Source: Ailurus styani
Lineage: Eukaryota > Chordata > Mammalia > Carnivora > Ailuridae
Assembly: GCA_002007465.1 (NCBI GenBank)
Contig: LNAC01000066.1
Span: 1,154,381-1,218,380 of the forward strand
Direction of reading: 5' to 3'
DNA: 64,000 bases
Shown: positions 24,501 to 34,900 of the stretch, one piece after another
Position numbering within the stretch: position 1 is the stretch's first letter
Layout of the letters: every line of letters starts with the position of its first letter
Notes under the pieces: model-generated
The model's input: the letters and a program-made list of their open reading frames with translations, nothing else
What the model was told of the DNA's origin: nothing
Database searches by the model: none
Program-made: the position numbers and the translations under genes

Positions 24501-24894
24501 CATATAATAGGAAGCCAGTAAGTAGACACTGAATGGATGCTTGAGACCATAAACTCCTAGACACAGACTCTAATTGAAGTCGCCGGGAAGAAAGATTGTA
24601 ATAGGAAATAATAAGAGAGACACGTGAAGAAAAGGCCATCTTAAGAAGAAAAAATAGATGAAAGAATTTTGTAATCCAATCTCACTTAGAATTCAGTGGA
24701 AAACGTGTAGCCTAATCACAGAGGACATGGGCTGCAACCTGACTGATTTATAAATTGACTCTTTTAAAGAAAAAGCAGCCATTCTTTATAATCCTGGAAT
24801 TGGAGAAAAGGGAATCCCTCAATAGTCTTGATGTGTCTATGGCCATCATACTAACTCTTCTCTCTGTACCACTGATTCCCTGGCTCTTCCAGAA

Positions 24895-25165
24895 TCGTTC
24901 CTTGTCATCATTCAGGCGTCTGGCCTCATCATTCGGGCTCTGAGAAGCCTTCTCTAACCACTCAATTCAATTTGTTCCTTATTTCCCATTATTCTCTATT
25001 CCAATACCATGATACAATTTCTTTTAAATACTTGTCAAAATATGAAATCATCTTACTTTTTTATTATTTTCCTTTTTTTACTCTATAAGAAATGAAGTTC
25101 TAAGAAGTAGGATTTTTGTCTTCCTTATTTCTCTCTGTATCTCCAGTGAGGATGACACTGACCAG
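24895..25165 (+). repeat. L2 fragment, plus strand
   Basis: 'cattcaggcgtctggcctca', 'agaagccttctctaacca' and 'gtatctccagtg' follow the sense L2 3' part at high divergence. Confidence 0.55.
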
Positions 25166-26094
25166 AACAGCAAAGGGAAATGGTGAGGTTGATTATGATT
25201 GTGTTTCGCTGTTATTAAGTAATAGGTCTAGAGAACCACGGGATTATATACTGTAAAAGAACTGTTAGAGAAGCTGATTTGTATCATCGGGAGGAAAAGG
25301 ACTTTGACTAGACCCTCCAGAGCTGCCTTTGCATATCTGAAGGGATAGACTTGGAAAGAGAGAGCAGACTCATTCTATTGGTCTCCACTGTGCAAACTAG
25401 AAAGCCATGTAGAAGCCATACCAAAATGGAGTTCTGTTCAATATGCTGAAGAACTGCTGAGCAGGCCACACAGACCAAAAATTCAGTGGTCTTCCTTAGT
25501 AACAAATCTTTCATTGTATATCATAACCTCAGAGGAAATTGGAGTAAATTCTTAGTTCTCAGTGTTAAAGAAAACACTAACATCTTTTTAGATGTTGTTT
25601 AATGTTTGTAAAATAATAAGTAAACTATGGCAAATTAAGTTTGGAGAAAATTGAGTTAAAGTATTGCAGAAGGTTTAATGAAGGCTTTGATAAGATAAAG
25701 GGCATTGTGATCCTCCCAAAAGAAACAGTGTTCCCTTCAGCGCTGAGCACAATAGACGTGATTTTACCAATAGGAACTGGAATCTGTGTGTGTATGTGTA
25801 AAATCTAAGTCCAGATAGTGTAAGGTCACATAGGAGCAAATGAACCAACAGAAAAGAGAGTTGTTACCCTTCATTTACATCACTTTGTCCCATAATCGAA
25901 ACTGTTTGGCCCCAGCAATCCAAAGAAAATTAAAGAGAATCAAAGCATAGGATCCCTGGATGTGTTAACTCCTTGTTCCCATGAAAATCAAGGAACAAGG
26001 TCCTGCCTGACACAAGATCAAAATGTGAATACCCAGATCTCTAGGTCATTGTGTCCCAGTACACAAAAGGGCATGAACACAGTGAGGGTTACAA

Positions 26095-27060
26095 AGAAGA
26101 GAAGAAGAAGGAGGAGGAGGAGGAGGAGGNNNNNNNNNNNNNNNNNNNNNNNNNNNNNNNNNNNNNNNNNNNNNNNNNNNNNNNNNNNNNNNNNNNNNNN
26201 NNNNNNNNNNNNNNNNNNNNNNNNNNNNNNNNNNNNNNNNNNNNNNNNNNNNNNNNNNNNNNNNNNNNNNNNNNNNNNNNNNNNNNNNNNNNNNNNNNNN
26301 NNNNNNNNNNNNNNNNNNNNNNNNNNNNNNNNNNNNNNNNNNNNNNNNNNNNNNNNNNNNNNNNNNNNNNNNNNNNNNNNNNNNNNNNNNNNNNNNNNNN
26401 NNNNNNNNNNNNNNNNNNNNNNNNNNNNNNNNNNNNNNNNNNNNNNNNNNNNNNNNNNNNNNNNNNNNNNNNNNNNNNNNNNNNNNNNNNNNNNNNNNNN
26501 NNNNNNNNNNNNNNNNNNNNNNNNNNNNNNNNNNNNNNNNNNNNNNNNNNNNNNNNNNNNNNNNNNNNNNNNNNNNNNNNNNNNNNNNNNNNNNNNNNNN
26601 NNNNNNNNNNNNNNNNNNNNNNNNNNNNNNNNNNNNNNNNNNNNNNNNNNNNNNNNNNNNNNNNNNNNNNNNNNNNNNNNNNNNNNNNNNNNNNNNNNNN
26701 NNNNNNNNNNNNNNNNNNNNNNNNNNNNNNNNNNNNNNNNNNNNNNNNNNNNNNNNNNNNNNNNNNNNNNNNNNNNNNNNNNNNNNNNNNNNNNNNNNNN
26801 NNNNNNNNNNNNNNNNNNNNNNNNNNNNNNNNNNNNNNNNNNNNNNNNNNNNNNNNNNNNNNNNNNNNNNNNNNNNNNNNNNNNNNNNNNNNNNNNNNNN
26901 NNNNNNNNNNNNNNNNNNNNNNNNNGGAAGAAGGAGGAGGAGGAGGAAGAAGGAGGAGGAGGTGAAGAAGAAGAAGGAAGACTGGGAGGAGAAGGGGGAG
27001 GAAGAGAAGAAAGAGAGGGAGGAGGAGGAGGAGAGGGGAAAGGAAAGGAAGAAGAGAAGG
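26095..27060. repeat. GGA/GAA polypurine repeat with a 796-base assembly gap
   Basis: Purine-only triplet repeats (GAA then GGA) run into Ns at 26130 and come out at 26926 as more GGA/GAA, continuing impurely to about 27060. The Ns run 26130-26925. The long open frames crossing the gap exist only because N codons are read through, and they encode simple Glu, Gly or Ser/Leu/Pro runs. They are not genes. Confidence 0.97.
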
Positions 27061-27335
27061 AGCTAGAATGTGAAGGAGCCACACAGGGAAGGGAGAGGAA
27101 GACAAACAAAAGGCAAGAGCTTGTCCACCCAAACCTAGGCCATTGATTTTAAAATGATCACAAGAAGGCCTTGAGGGTGTTGGCTGGAGTGTGTGATGGA
27201 TGCCAAGAAGGAAGGAACTCAGAGGGGTTGGAATGGGCTGATACAACAATTAGGAGGAAAATACAGAGTTAAATAGTAGAGTCGCAACTTCTTCTCACCC
27301 ACCCCCAATCCTCAGACTTATTTATCAGAACGGTT

Positions 27336-27538
27336 TTTTTTTTTAAAGATTTTATTTATTTATTTGACACAGAGAGAGAGATTACAAGTAGGCAGAGAGG
27401 CAGGCAGAGAGACAGGGAGAGGAGGAAGCAGGCTCCCTGCTGAGCAGAAAGCCCGATGTGGGCCTCGATCCCAGGACGCTGAGATCATGACCTGAGCCGA
27501 AAGCAGAGGCTTTAACCCACTGAGCCACCCAGGCGCCC
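27336..27538 (-). repeat. Can-SINE, minus strand, with TSD
   Basis: Young mustelid-type body. The flanks share tcagaacggttttt. Confidence 0.95.
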
Positions 27539-27939
27539 TCAGAACGGTTTTTAACTTGAAAACCTGAGGCACCAATCTCACTAGATGTGGGAGAAGCAGA
27601 AAGTACAATGTAGAGAAGAGACTGTCACAGCATTGCACCTTAGATAGATGAGAGTGGAGGGATGGGGAAGGAACTCTTGTCCTCTGACTCTACATCACCC
27701 TTTCTGCCCACTGGGACCCTCCTTCTTTCCAGATGATCCTGACACAAGAAAAGGCGACACACTCTGATCCAGCACTCAGCTCCTTCTGCCTGCTCATTTA
27801 AAACATCAGCTGTTCTTCCTGGCTGCCCTGCTTTGACCAGTTTTACTCCTATTATTCCAATTTCCAATGTGTCTCCAAATTCATCTCTTAGATTTAGATT
27901 TAAAGGCAATATACCAGAGCAATTAAAAAGCATTGGCTT

Positions 27940-28184
27940 GGGGCGCCTGGGTGGCTCAGTGGGTTAAAGCCTCTACCTTCGGCTCAGGTCATGATCNCTG
28001 GCTTGGGGCGCCTGGGTGGCTCAGTGGGATAAAGCCTCTACCTTCGGCTCAGGTCATGATCTCAGGGTCCTGGGATCCAGCCCCGCATCAGGGAGCCTGC
28101 TTCCTCCTCTTTCTCTGTCTGCCTCTCTGCCTACTTGTGATCTCTCTCTGTGTCAAATAAATAAATAAAATCTAAAAAACCAAA
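27940..28184 (+). repeat. Can-SINE with its head falsely duplicated at an N
   Basis: About 58 bases of the SINE head (from 'ctggcttggggcgcctggg'-type text to 'aggtcatgatc') occur before the N at 27997 and again after it. The copies differ in gggttaaag versus gggataaag. The full SINE then continues to the AATAAA tail. The TSD caaaaaacattggctt-type sequence flanks the whole, so biologically there is one SINE. Confidence 0.9.
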
Positions 28185-28194
28185 AACAAAAAAC

Positions 28195-28365
28195 ATTGGC
28201 TTTTAACCTTAAACTAGCCATTTCTCTAAGTCCCTGTTGCCTCAGCTAAATAACAGGACAAATAACTACACTAATCTCATAGGATTATTTTAAATCTTGA
28301 ATGAGATAACGCACACACCAAATGTAGCACAGTTCCAGCACACAGTAAGTGTATAATATATGGTT
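28195..28365 (+). repeat. MIR SINE, plus strand
   Basis: 'aaccttaaactagcca', 'cataggattattttaaa' and 'cagcacacagtaagtgtat' follow the MIR 3' half. Confidence 0.6.
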
Positions 28366-29524
28366 AAATTTCTTTTTGTACCTTTCCCTTCTTACCATTA
28401 TCCTATACCTGGATTACTGCCCAGCCATGGCACTGGCTTCCTTATTTCCCTCCAGCTAACTGACCCAGAACCTCTTTAATCAGGTCCTGCATCAATTTAA
28501 TTCTACCACCCATCTCTAACCTTCTGATGGGTCACCTTTCTCTTCCCTGTGGCACCTTAAATCTATTGGAGAAGAAATCCCTAATACTCTCAGATTTTTC
28601 TCTCATTTCATTTTTTATGTTTTTCCACGTTACTTCTACCCTGCCTTCCCTAGAATGGAGCCATGGTCATAGTCTTACAAGGCCTCAAGTGTTCCCTCCT
28701 TGCAGGAAGGCTAGGAGGAATAAAGAGACTGCCCCCAGCCTAAACAGATGACTTTTTGTCTTCTCAAGCTTCACCTTTCACCTCCAAAGGATCCTCCCTC
28801 CATAACTGATGGCTCATTGTGCGGCTTAAAAATTTCTATGTAAACAGCTGCCCAAACCTAAGCAACCCATGCCTGATCATTGACCTCACTTTCTCTCACC
28901 TTTTTAAATCCAAAGAAATTTATTTCCACTGGTCTTTTATCTTCTTTATATTTGGATACACCCTGAGGATTAATATCTCAGCCCCATCCCTGAGAAATTA
29001 ATCTGACATTTTGTGTACTAGCCAAAGCCTCCATAAACAATTATTCATACTCCCCAAACCTACTACTACTAAGCCCACATGTATTCTGAACTTTGACCTC
29101 TAAACTCTTAACTACTCGCACCTTGTATAGTCTATCAGAACCTTCTTGAACACTTGATTCTCTTTTGAGCCTATAGCCATCTTTATGGCTCCCCTCCAAT
29201 ATCTGATATACACACTCCCTATCCAGAAAGTCACTTTTTTTTTTCATTTCTTACTCAATGTCACAATATATATTGGGAGAAATATTCAGCATGGTACTGA
29301 ATGGACCTGCAAATATCTAGTGCTAATTTTTTCTAGTGGTCATTAATTTTTATATCCATTGTTGACTATCTGACATTCTTCCACTGATGTCTGTACCAAG
29401 CCTCTCCATCCTTCTCCAGCTTGCAAACCAACCCAATTTTTCTATTGCAAAAGGCAACCCCAGAACTTAACAGCCAGAGCCAACCTTACAATGTTGACTA
29501 TGCAACTTTAAGGATACAGGTTAT

Positions 29525-29605
29525 GCTCTGGATGTTTTAATTTACTCATCTGTAACAGAAATAATATTTAGCTCCCAGAGTGGCTTTGAGTATTGAATGA
29601 GATCA
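29525..29605 (+). repeat. MIR fragment, plus strand
   Basis: 'tttactcatctgtaacaga' and 'gagtattgaatgagatc' match the MIR 3' part. Confidence 0.6.
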
Positions 29606-29606
29606 T

Positions 29607-29660
29607 ATATATATATGCATATATATGTATTATATATATATGCATATATGATATATGATA
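29607..29660. repeat. AT-rich ATATGC-type microsatellite
   Basis: Repeated atatat and atgcatat units, largely self-complementary. Confidence 0.85.
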
Positions 29661-30256
29661 ATGTGATCTTCAGGACAAATTATAGTTTTCTTCCAGTTAC
29701 AGTTTTCTATAATGCTGTAATTAGCCACCCTCCACCATGTATCTTAAATTCCTTCTTCTTCCCTTTGGCTGTAAGACAGGTTCAATCTGTCCTAGACCTT
29801 GCTGAAATCTTAGCTTCTTTCATTCCCCTCCTCTCTTTGACTATCAAATATCTGAAAAAATTATAATGCTATTCTGTACTTCATCCTAATTTCCCTTTGA
29901 ACCTATTCTCATTCCTCTTTGCTAAATGCATTTTCAAACTGCAACAAAGACACCTCTTCTTGAAACATAATGGCTTTTTCTCAACATTCATTGTCTTCAA
30001 ACTGTCATAGCAAACAATAAAACTTACAATGAATTCTCTTTATTATGGCATTCACTTCTCTTATTTTCCATTACTGAACTCCCCCTATTAATTAGTATCA
30101 TGATCTTGTGAAGATTACTTGAATCCTCTGAGTCTCAACTTACTCACTGGTAAAATTAGGGTAATAAAAATTCCTTCCTCAATGAGTTGTCCTGAAGATC
30201 ACATTCCATATTCTAGCTACCATGTATGAAGCTCTACTTATGATCTTGGCACTCTG

Positions 30257-30258
<2 letters not shown>

Positions 30259-30288
<30 letters not shown>

Positions 30289-30298
30289 TTGTATATAC

Positions 30299-30354
<56 letters not shown>
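30259..30354. repeat. (AC)n and (GT)n arms in inverted arrangement
   Basis: 29 bases of (AC)n at 30259-30287, a 19-base spacer holding the palindrome tgtatataca, then 48 bases of (GT)n at 30307-30354. The arms are perfect complements over 29 bases. Confidence 0.97.
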
Positions 30355-30356
<2 letters not shown>

Positions 30357-30364
30357 TACAGCAT

Positions 30365-30545
30365 TCAATACTCAAAGCTGTTTTGGGCAGTAAATATTAT
30401 TTCTGTTACAGATGAGGAAATCAAAACATCCAGAGCTTAACCTGTTTACTTAAAGTCATACAGTCAACAATTATTAAAAGCAAGACTTCCAAATAAGATC
30501 TTCTGGACTCAGTGCCTGTATTAACTACTACATTGTATTCCTTCC
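30365..30545 (-). repeat. MIR SINE, minus strand
   Basis: 'acagatgaggaaatcaaa', 'cttaaagtcatacagtca' and 'ggactcagtgcctgtatta' are the antisense MIR core. A sense MIR-like fragment lies at about 30090-30190. Confidence 0.6.
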
Positions 30546-31339
30546 CAAACAGATGTAAAAGTCAAAATTTTTGGGAGCCATGGAATGTCATTTATTATTA
30601 GCTTATTATCTTTGCAGATGCTGTGTTTCAGAATGTACTGGAATAAACCCACCAAGCAAAAGGCTGGTGGAACAGAGTCCACTGCCTTCCTTCAGGTTTT
30701 CGTATATATGCCCTTATGCTCAACAGACAAAAAACAGCTAACTGGACAATTGTGTCTGGACAATCTAGTTTATAATCTAATGTCAGCAACCCATAGCAGA
30801 GCCCTTTGACTGATCATCAATAATAATTATAATCACAATAACAATGACACACACTGCATTTGAAAACAGACTTTCATGTAGGTGACTCCAGTCCTATAAA
30901 TTCTACTGTGGTTGGCAGTAGGCCCACTTGACAGGGCATGCATCTAAGGTTCTGGGGTGGTCTCTGTGCTGTTTGACAACTATTTTCCAGTTCTCTCCCT
31001 TCTGGTCTTCAAGGGGCAAGATAAGATCCCACTGTGACCTGTATGGTTAAGCCAAGTCACTTGATGGTGAGGGAAAGTGACAATGGTGTCACTTCTGAGG
31101 GGAATATATAGTTGCTGAAAATAGAAATTTTCAAGAACACATCTTTACTTCACCTTGACAATGAACAATATTCCAAAACTACTTGGCCCACTTGGGATCC
31201 ATTGAAGGCAATATGGCACCATCTACTGACAGCTGTATGTGGATAGCTTGAGTAAAAAACAAACACATATGAAGCCACAGTAATCTTGAGGTTATATGTT
31301 AGCACAGCATAACCAGGTCTCTCTGACTGATACAGGCTC

Positions 31340-31440
31340 ATGGCACATAAATGACCTACCCAAGGTCACACGGCTAGAAAATGTCAATGCCCTTCTCCAA
31401 GTTTCATGAACGCTAAGGTCAATATTCCTCCCATCAGGTC
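31340..31440 (-). repeat. MIR fragment, minus strand
   Basis: 'cctacccaaggtcacacggc' is the conserved MIR core read from the opposite strand. It lies about 400 bases upstream of the SPINK7 TATA box. Confidence 0.6.
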
Positions 31441-31844
31441 CCAGCTTGCTTCCTACACTCATTGCTTCAAAAATAAACAATATTTCCCCAGGAGGCAGAA
31501 TATAAACCTAAGTGTGATCTGCCTAATCTGAGACTAATATTCTTTATTTTGTAAAACAAAAGTTTGATGTCTTTACTTATTTCATAACTAGGCCAAGCAG
31601 CCTATAGTTAATTTTTTCTACTACTTGAAGTTGAGAATTCTGAATAACAGTCCCCACCTCTGGTGCAGGCAGGAAAATACTTCTCACTTCAAATAATCAA
31701 TTTTTCAGTCAGATAATAAGTAGCAATTAACTGACAAGAACCGCAACACCACCCAGGGTGTGACATTGTGCTTTGAGAGCCTCTCAGAGCCAACACCGAC
31801 TCTGGATGACCTCACAGGAAAGGTGGAGAAACCAAGCACTGGGA

Positions 31845-31850
31845 TATAAA
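31845..31850 (+). promoter_or_regulatory. SPINK7: SPINK7 TATA box
   Basis: TATAAA 85 bases before the start codon places transcription initiation near 31875-31880 and gives a 5' UTR of about 50 bases, normal for a compact SPINK gene. Confidence 0.75.
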
Positions 31851-31929
31851 CCTGACCCCTTTCCTAGGGTACAGCTGATGTAGCTGGTGTGACAGCCCTG
31901 ACAGCCTGTGCATCACAGCCATCTCTACC

Positions 31930-31990
31930 ATGAAGATCATCGGGGGGCTCCTTCTGCTCTGCACAATGACTCATTTCTTCAGCAACTCAG
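31930..31990 (+). CDS. SPINK7: SPINK7 exon 1 (signal peptide)
   Basis: 20 residues plus one base, donor gtaagg. TATA box 85 bases upstream. Confidence 0.96.
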
Positions 31991-34900
31991 GTAAGGGCAG
32001 AGAGTGCCCTGTGTAGCCATTAAGCTTGTGTTCCCAAATAACCCCTTCTCAGCCTTAGAGGGAAATGTCTGGTCATGTGGATTTAAAGTGTACTGGCTTA
32101 TAATATAAACAGCCCTGGCCTGAGAAGGGAGACTCATATGTACCAACAGGTGTTGGGAAGAGTTGATCCAGTGTTTTCCCTTTCAAGGATTTTTATTTTC
32201 ATCCATGGAGCCATAGGAAAAAAAGAACCTGATTTCTTCATAAGTCTACCATTCCATAAGGAGAGTGGAAGTCATTTGTGTTATTAGATACTATTCCTCA
32301 GTTCAAGGACACAGAAAAAATTGGATGTCTGTCCAAATTAATCCAGCAGGATCAAAATAAAACAATTCTTCAACGCCCAGGAGTCAACGATTAGACTTTT
32401 AGATGGTGAAAATTATTTAAATAAATTAAGATTTTAACACCTTAAGAACATTCCATTTCTTTATATCAGTTCAGAGGGGAGAATTTCAAAGATGGTGACA
32501 CTTCAGGCTCTTAGGAGGGGTGACTGCAATATTTTCTATTGTTACCTGACTTTGAATCATTATCAAAGACATGATAAGCTCCAGAAAATGCCCCATGGTC
32601 AATAAAGGGAAGAAACTGGTTAATTCTCCTGCCCAGATAAAGGGCTTACCTTATTGGTCATTTGGGTTCTTCAGCAAATAGTTGGAGTTTTATATAAGAA
32701 CAGAGTGTGTGCTGAGATTCGTCACCAGAGCAAATACAGAGTCTCAATCCACAGGCCCAAGTTAACATTAATTAATGAGACTTCAAGACTTTGCTTTATT
32801 TTTAACATTTCCATCTGTAACTCTCTTTCAGAAGCTGCTAGTCTGCCTTTAACAACAGTGAGTATATTGAATTACATTTTAATTTCAATTCCTACTGACT
32901 ATCATTTAGTCAACAAACGTTTTGAAATATATATGTAGAATTAATTCAGGGTATTTAGGGAGGGGGTAAAGGAGGATGTGGGCAACGATTAAAAAATCTC
33001 CCCTGCTTTCCAGAAGGCAGTTGAAGAAATATGACATACATATAAGTAACTGTAGACTAAAAAAAATATCCCAAGTTAAAGAAGATAGAGATGACTTCCA
33101 GCTGAGAGGTTGGTAAAGTCTTCATGGAAAGGACAACATGTGAGAGGCAGGACGGAGTTATCATGGTTAACTGCACAGGCTCTGGATTTAAATCCCAACC
33201 TCACCACCTACTAGCTTTTACATTATGCAAGTTCTCTGTTTCTAAGCCTTAATTTCCCCCATCTATGAATAGGTGTGATAGTAGAACCTACCCTATTCAG
33301 TGGTTATGAAGATTAAACAAAGAAAATTCATGTATGATTTAAGCTTAATGCCTAGCATGGAAATTCTCGGGAATTATTAACAAACTATGCTAGTAGTAAC
33401 AGAAGTGGGAACAGCAGTACTACTATTTGTCATGGTCATGATATTATTAATAGAAGTAGCCACAGCAGCATCAGAATATCTGATCTGGGACTCCGAGGAT
33501 GGTATTTTGCTTCCTGCCCAACAGAGGCCTGCATAGCCTAGGACATTCTCTTGTGTCCACAGCAGGTGGACTGCAGCATTTATAAGAAGTACCCAGTGGT
33601 GGCCATCCCCTGCCCCATCACATACCTGCCCGTTTGTGGTTCTGACTACATCACCTATGGGAATGAATGCCACCTATGCATTGAGAACTTGTGAGTACCT
33701 CATGGGAAGAAAAAAGAAGTTGTGGCCAGTGTCCTTCACTGCAAACCTCTCCTCTATGAGCCTGTTTCACTCTCCATAAGCTGTGCTTATTCCAGAAGCA
33801 TCTGGTAGAGAGAGAAATCTGTCTCACAGTCAGGGTAGGATGGGGCTACCTGTTCTGCCAGCTTGATCTAGTTCCATCCATCACCCACCTGCCAATTTGT
33901 CTGTATTGAGGGAGTCCAGTAAGACCAGGAGCCCAGAGGTTCTATAGAGGTAAGGGGGCTAAGGGGATCATTTGAGGGTAATCTACAACCTCAAGGTCAG
34001 GTTTTGGCTATTTTAGGTAGTGGAGTTCTCCACAGTATCTTGCTAGAAGAAAAGATCTTGAACCCCATACTAAATAATCATTGAAAACCACTATCCTACA
34101 TGATTTCTAAGAGACTTATGGCCATACTGCTTGATTCTTAGACAAACTGTGGCTGGAGAGCCTTTATCCTTCTCAAATTCCTAGGGGCTCTAAATAACTG
34201 TAGCTTTATGGGGGAAGAGGAGAAGGCTACCCCAGATTTTCTTCTCTTATCTAAAACAGGGGGATGCAAGCTGTCAGTGCTTAGACCTGGGTTCCATGGG
34301 CATGTTTTGCTTAAGTATTTTTGTTTGGCAATATAACTAGGTAGTTGTCACTTTTTTTTTAATTTTTAATTTTTTTAAATTTTATTTTTTCAGTGATCCA
34401 AGATTCATTGTTTATGCACCACACCCAGTGCTCCATTCAATACGTGCCCTTCTTAATACCCACCACCAGGCTCACCCCTCTCCCTCCCCCGTCCCCTCCA
34501 TAACCCTCTGTTTGTTTCTCAGAGTCCACAGTCTCTCATGGTTCATCTCCCCTTCCGATTTACCCCAATTCATTTTTCCTTCCCTTCCCCTAGAGTCCTT
34601 CATTTCATTCCTTATGTTCCACAAGTAAGTGAAACCAAATGATAATTGACTTTCTCTGCTTGACTTATTTCACTCAGCATAATCTCCTCCAGACTGTCCA
34701 TGCTGACACAAAAGTTGGGTATTCATCCTTTCTGATGGCTGAGTAATATTCAATTGTATATATGGACCACATCTTCTTTATCCATTCCTCTGTTGAAGGG
34801 TATCTTGGCACTTTCCACAGTTTAGCGATTTTGGACATTGCTGCTATGAACACTGGGGTACATATGGCCCTTCTTTTCACTATATCTGTATCTTTGGGGT

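Larger units (their letters stand above)
22673..31800. other. Intergenic region between SPINK13 and SPINK7
   Basis: No further Kazal exon or other gene recognised. It contains L2 and MIR relics, two SINEs, a large gap in a triplet repeat and a (CA)-(TG) inverted microsatellite. A fairly GC-rich stretch at 23260-24030 carries two open frames of about 90 codons with no splice context and no known similarity. Confidence 0.6.

Noticed and set aside
25962..27249. Open frames of 300-394 codons on both strands around 26.1-27.2 kb
   Set aside because: They exist only because 796 Ns contain no stop codon; the flanks are simple GAA/GGA repeat translations.
22510..31800. An additional SPINK gene or pseudogene between SPINK13 and SPINK7
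   Set aside because: A scan for the Cys-Gly...Tyr...Cys-x2-Cys exon and for GKC-stop last exons found none, though a search by eye could miss a decayed copy.
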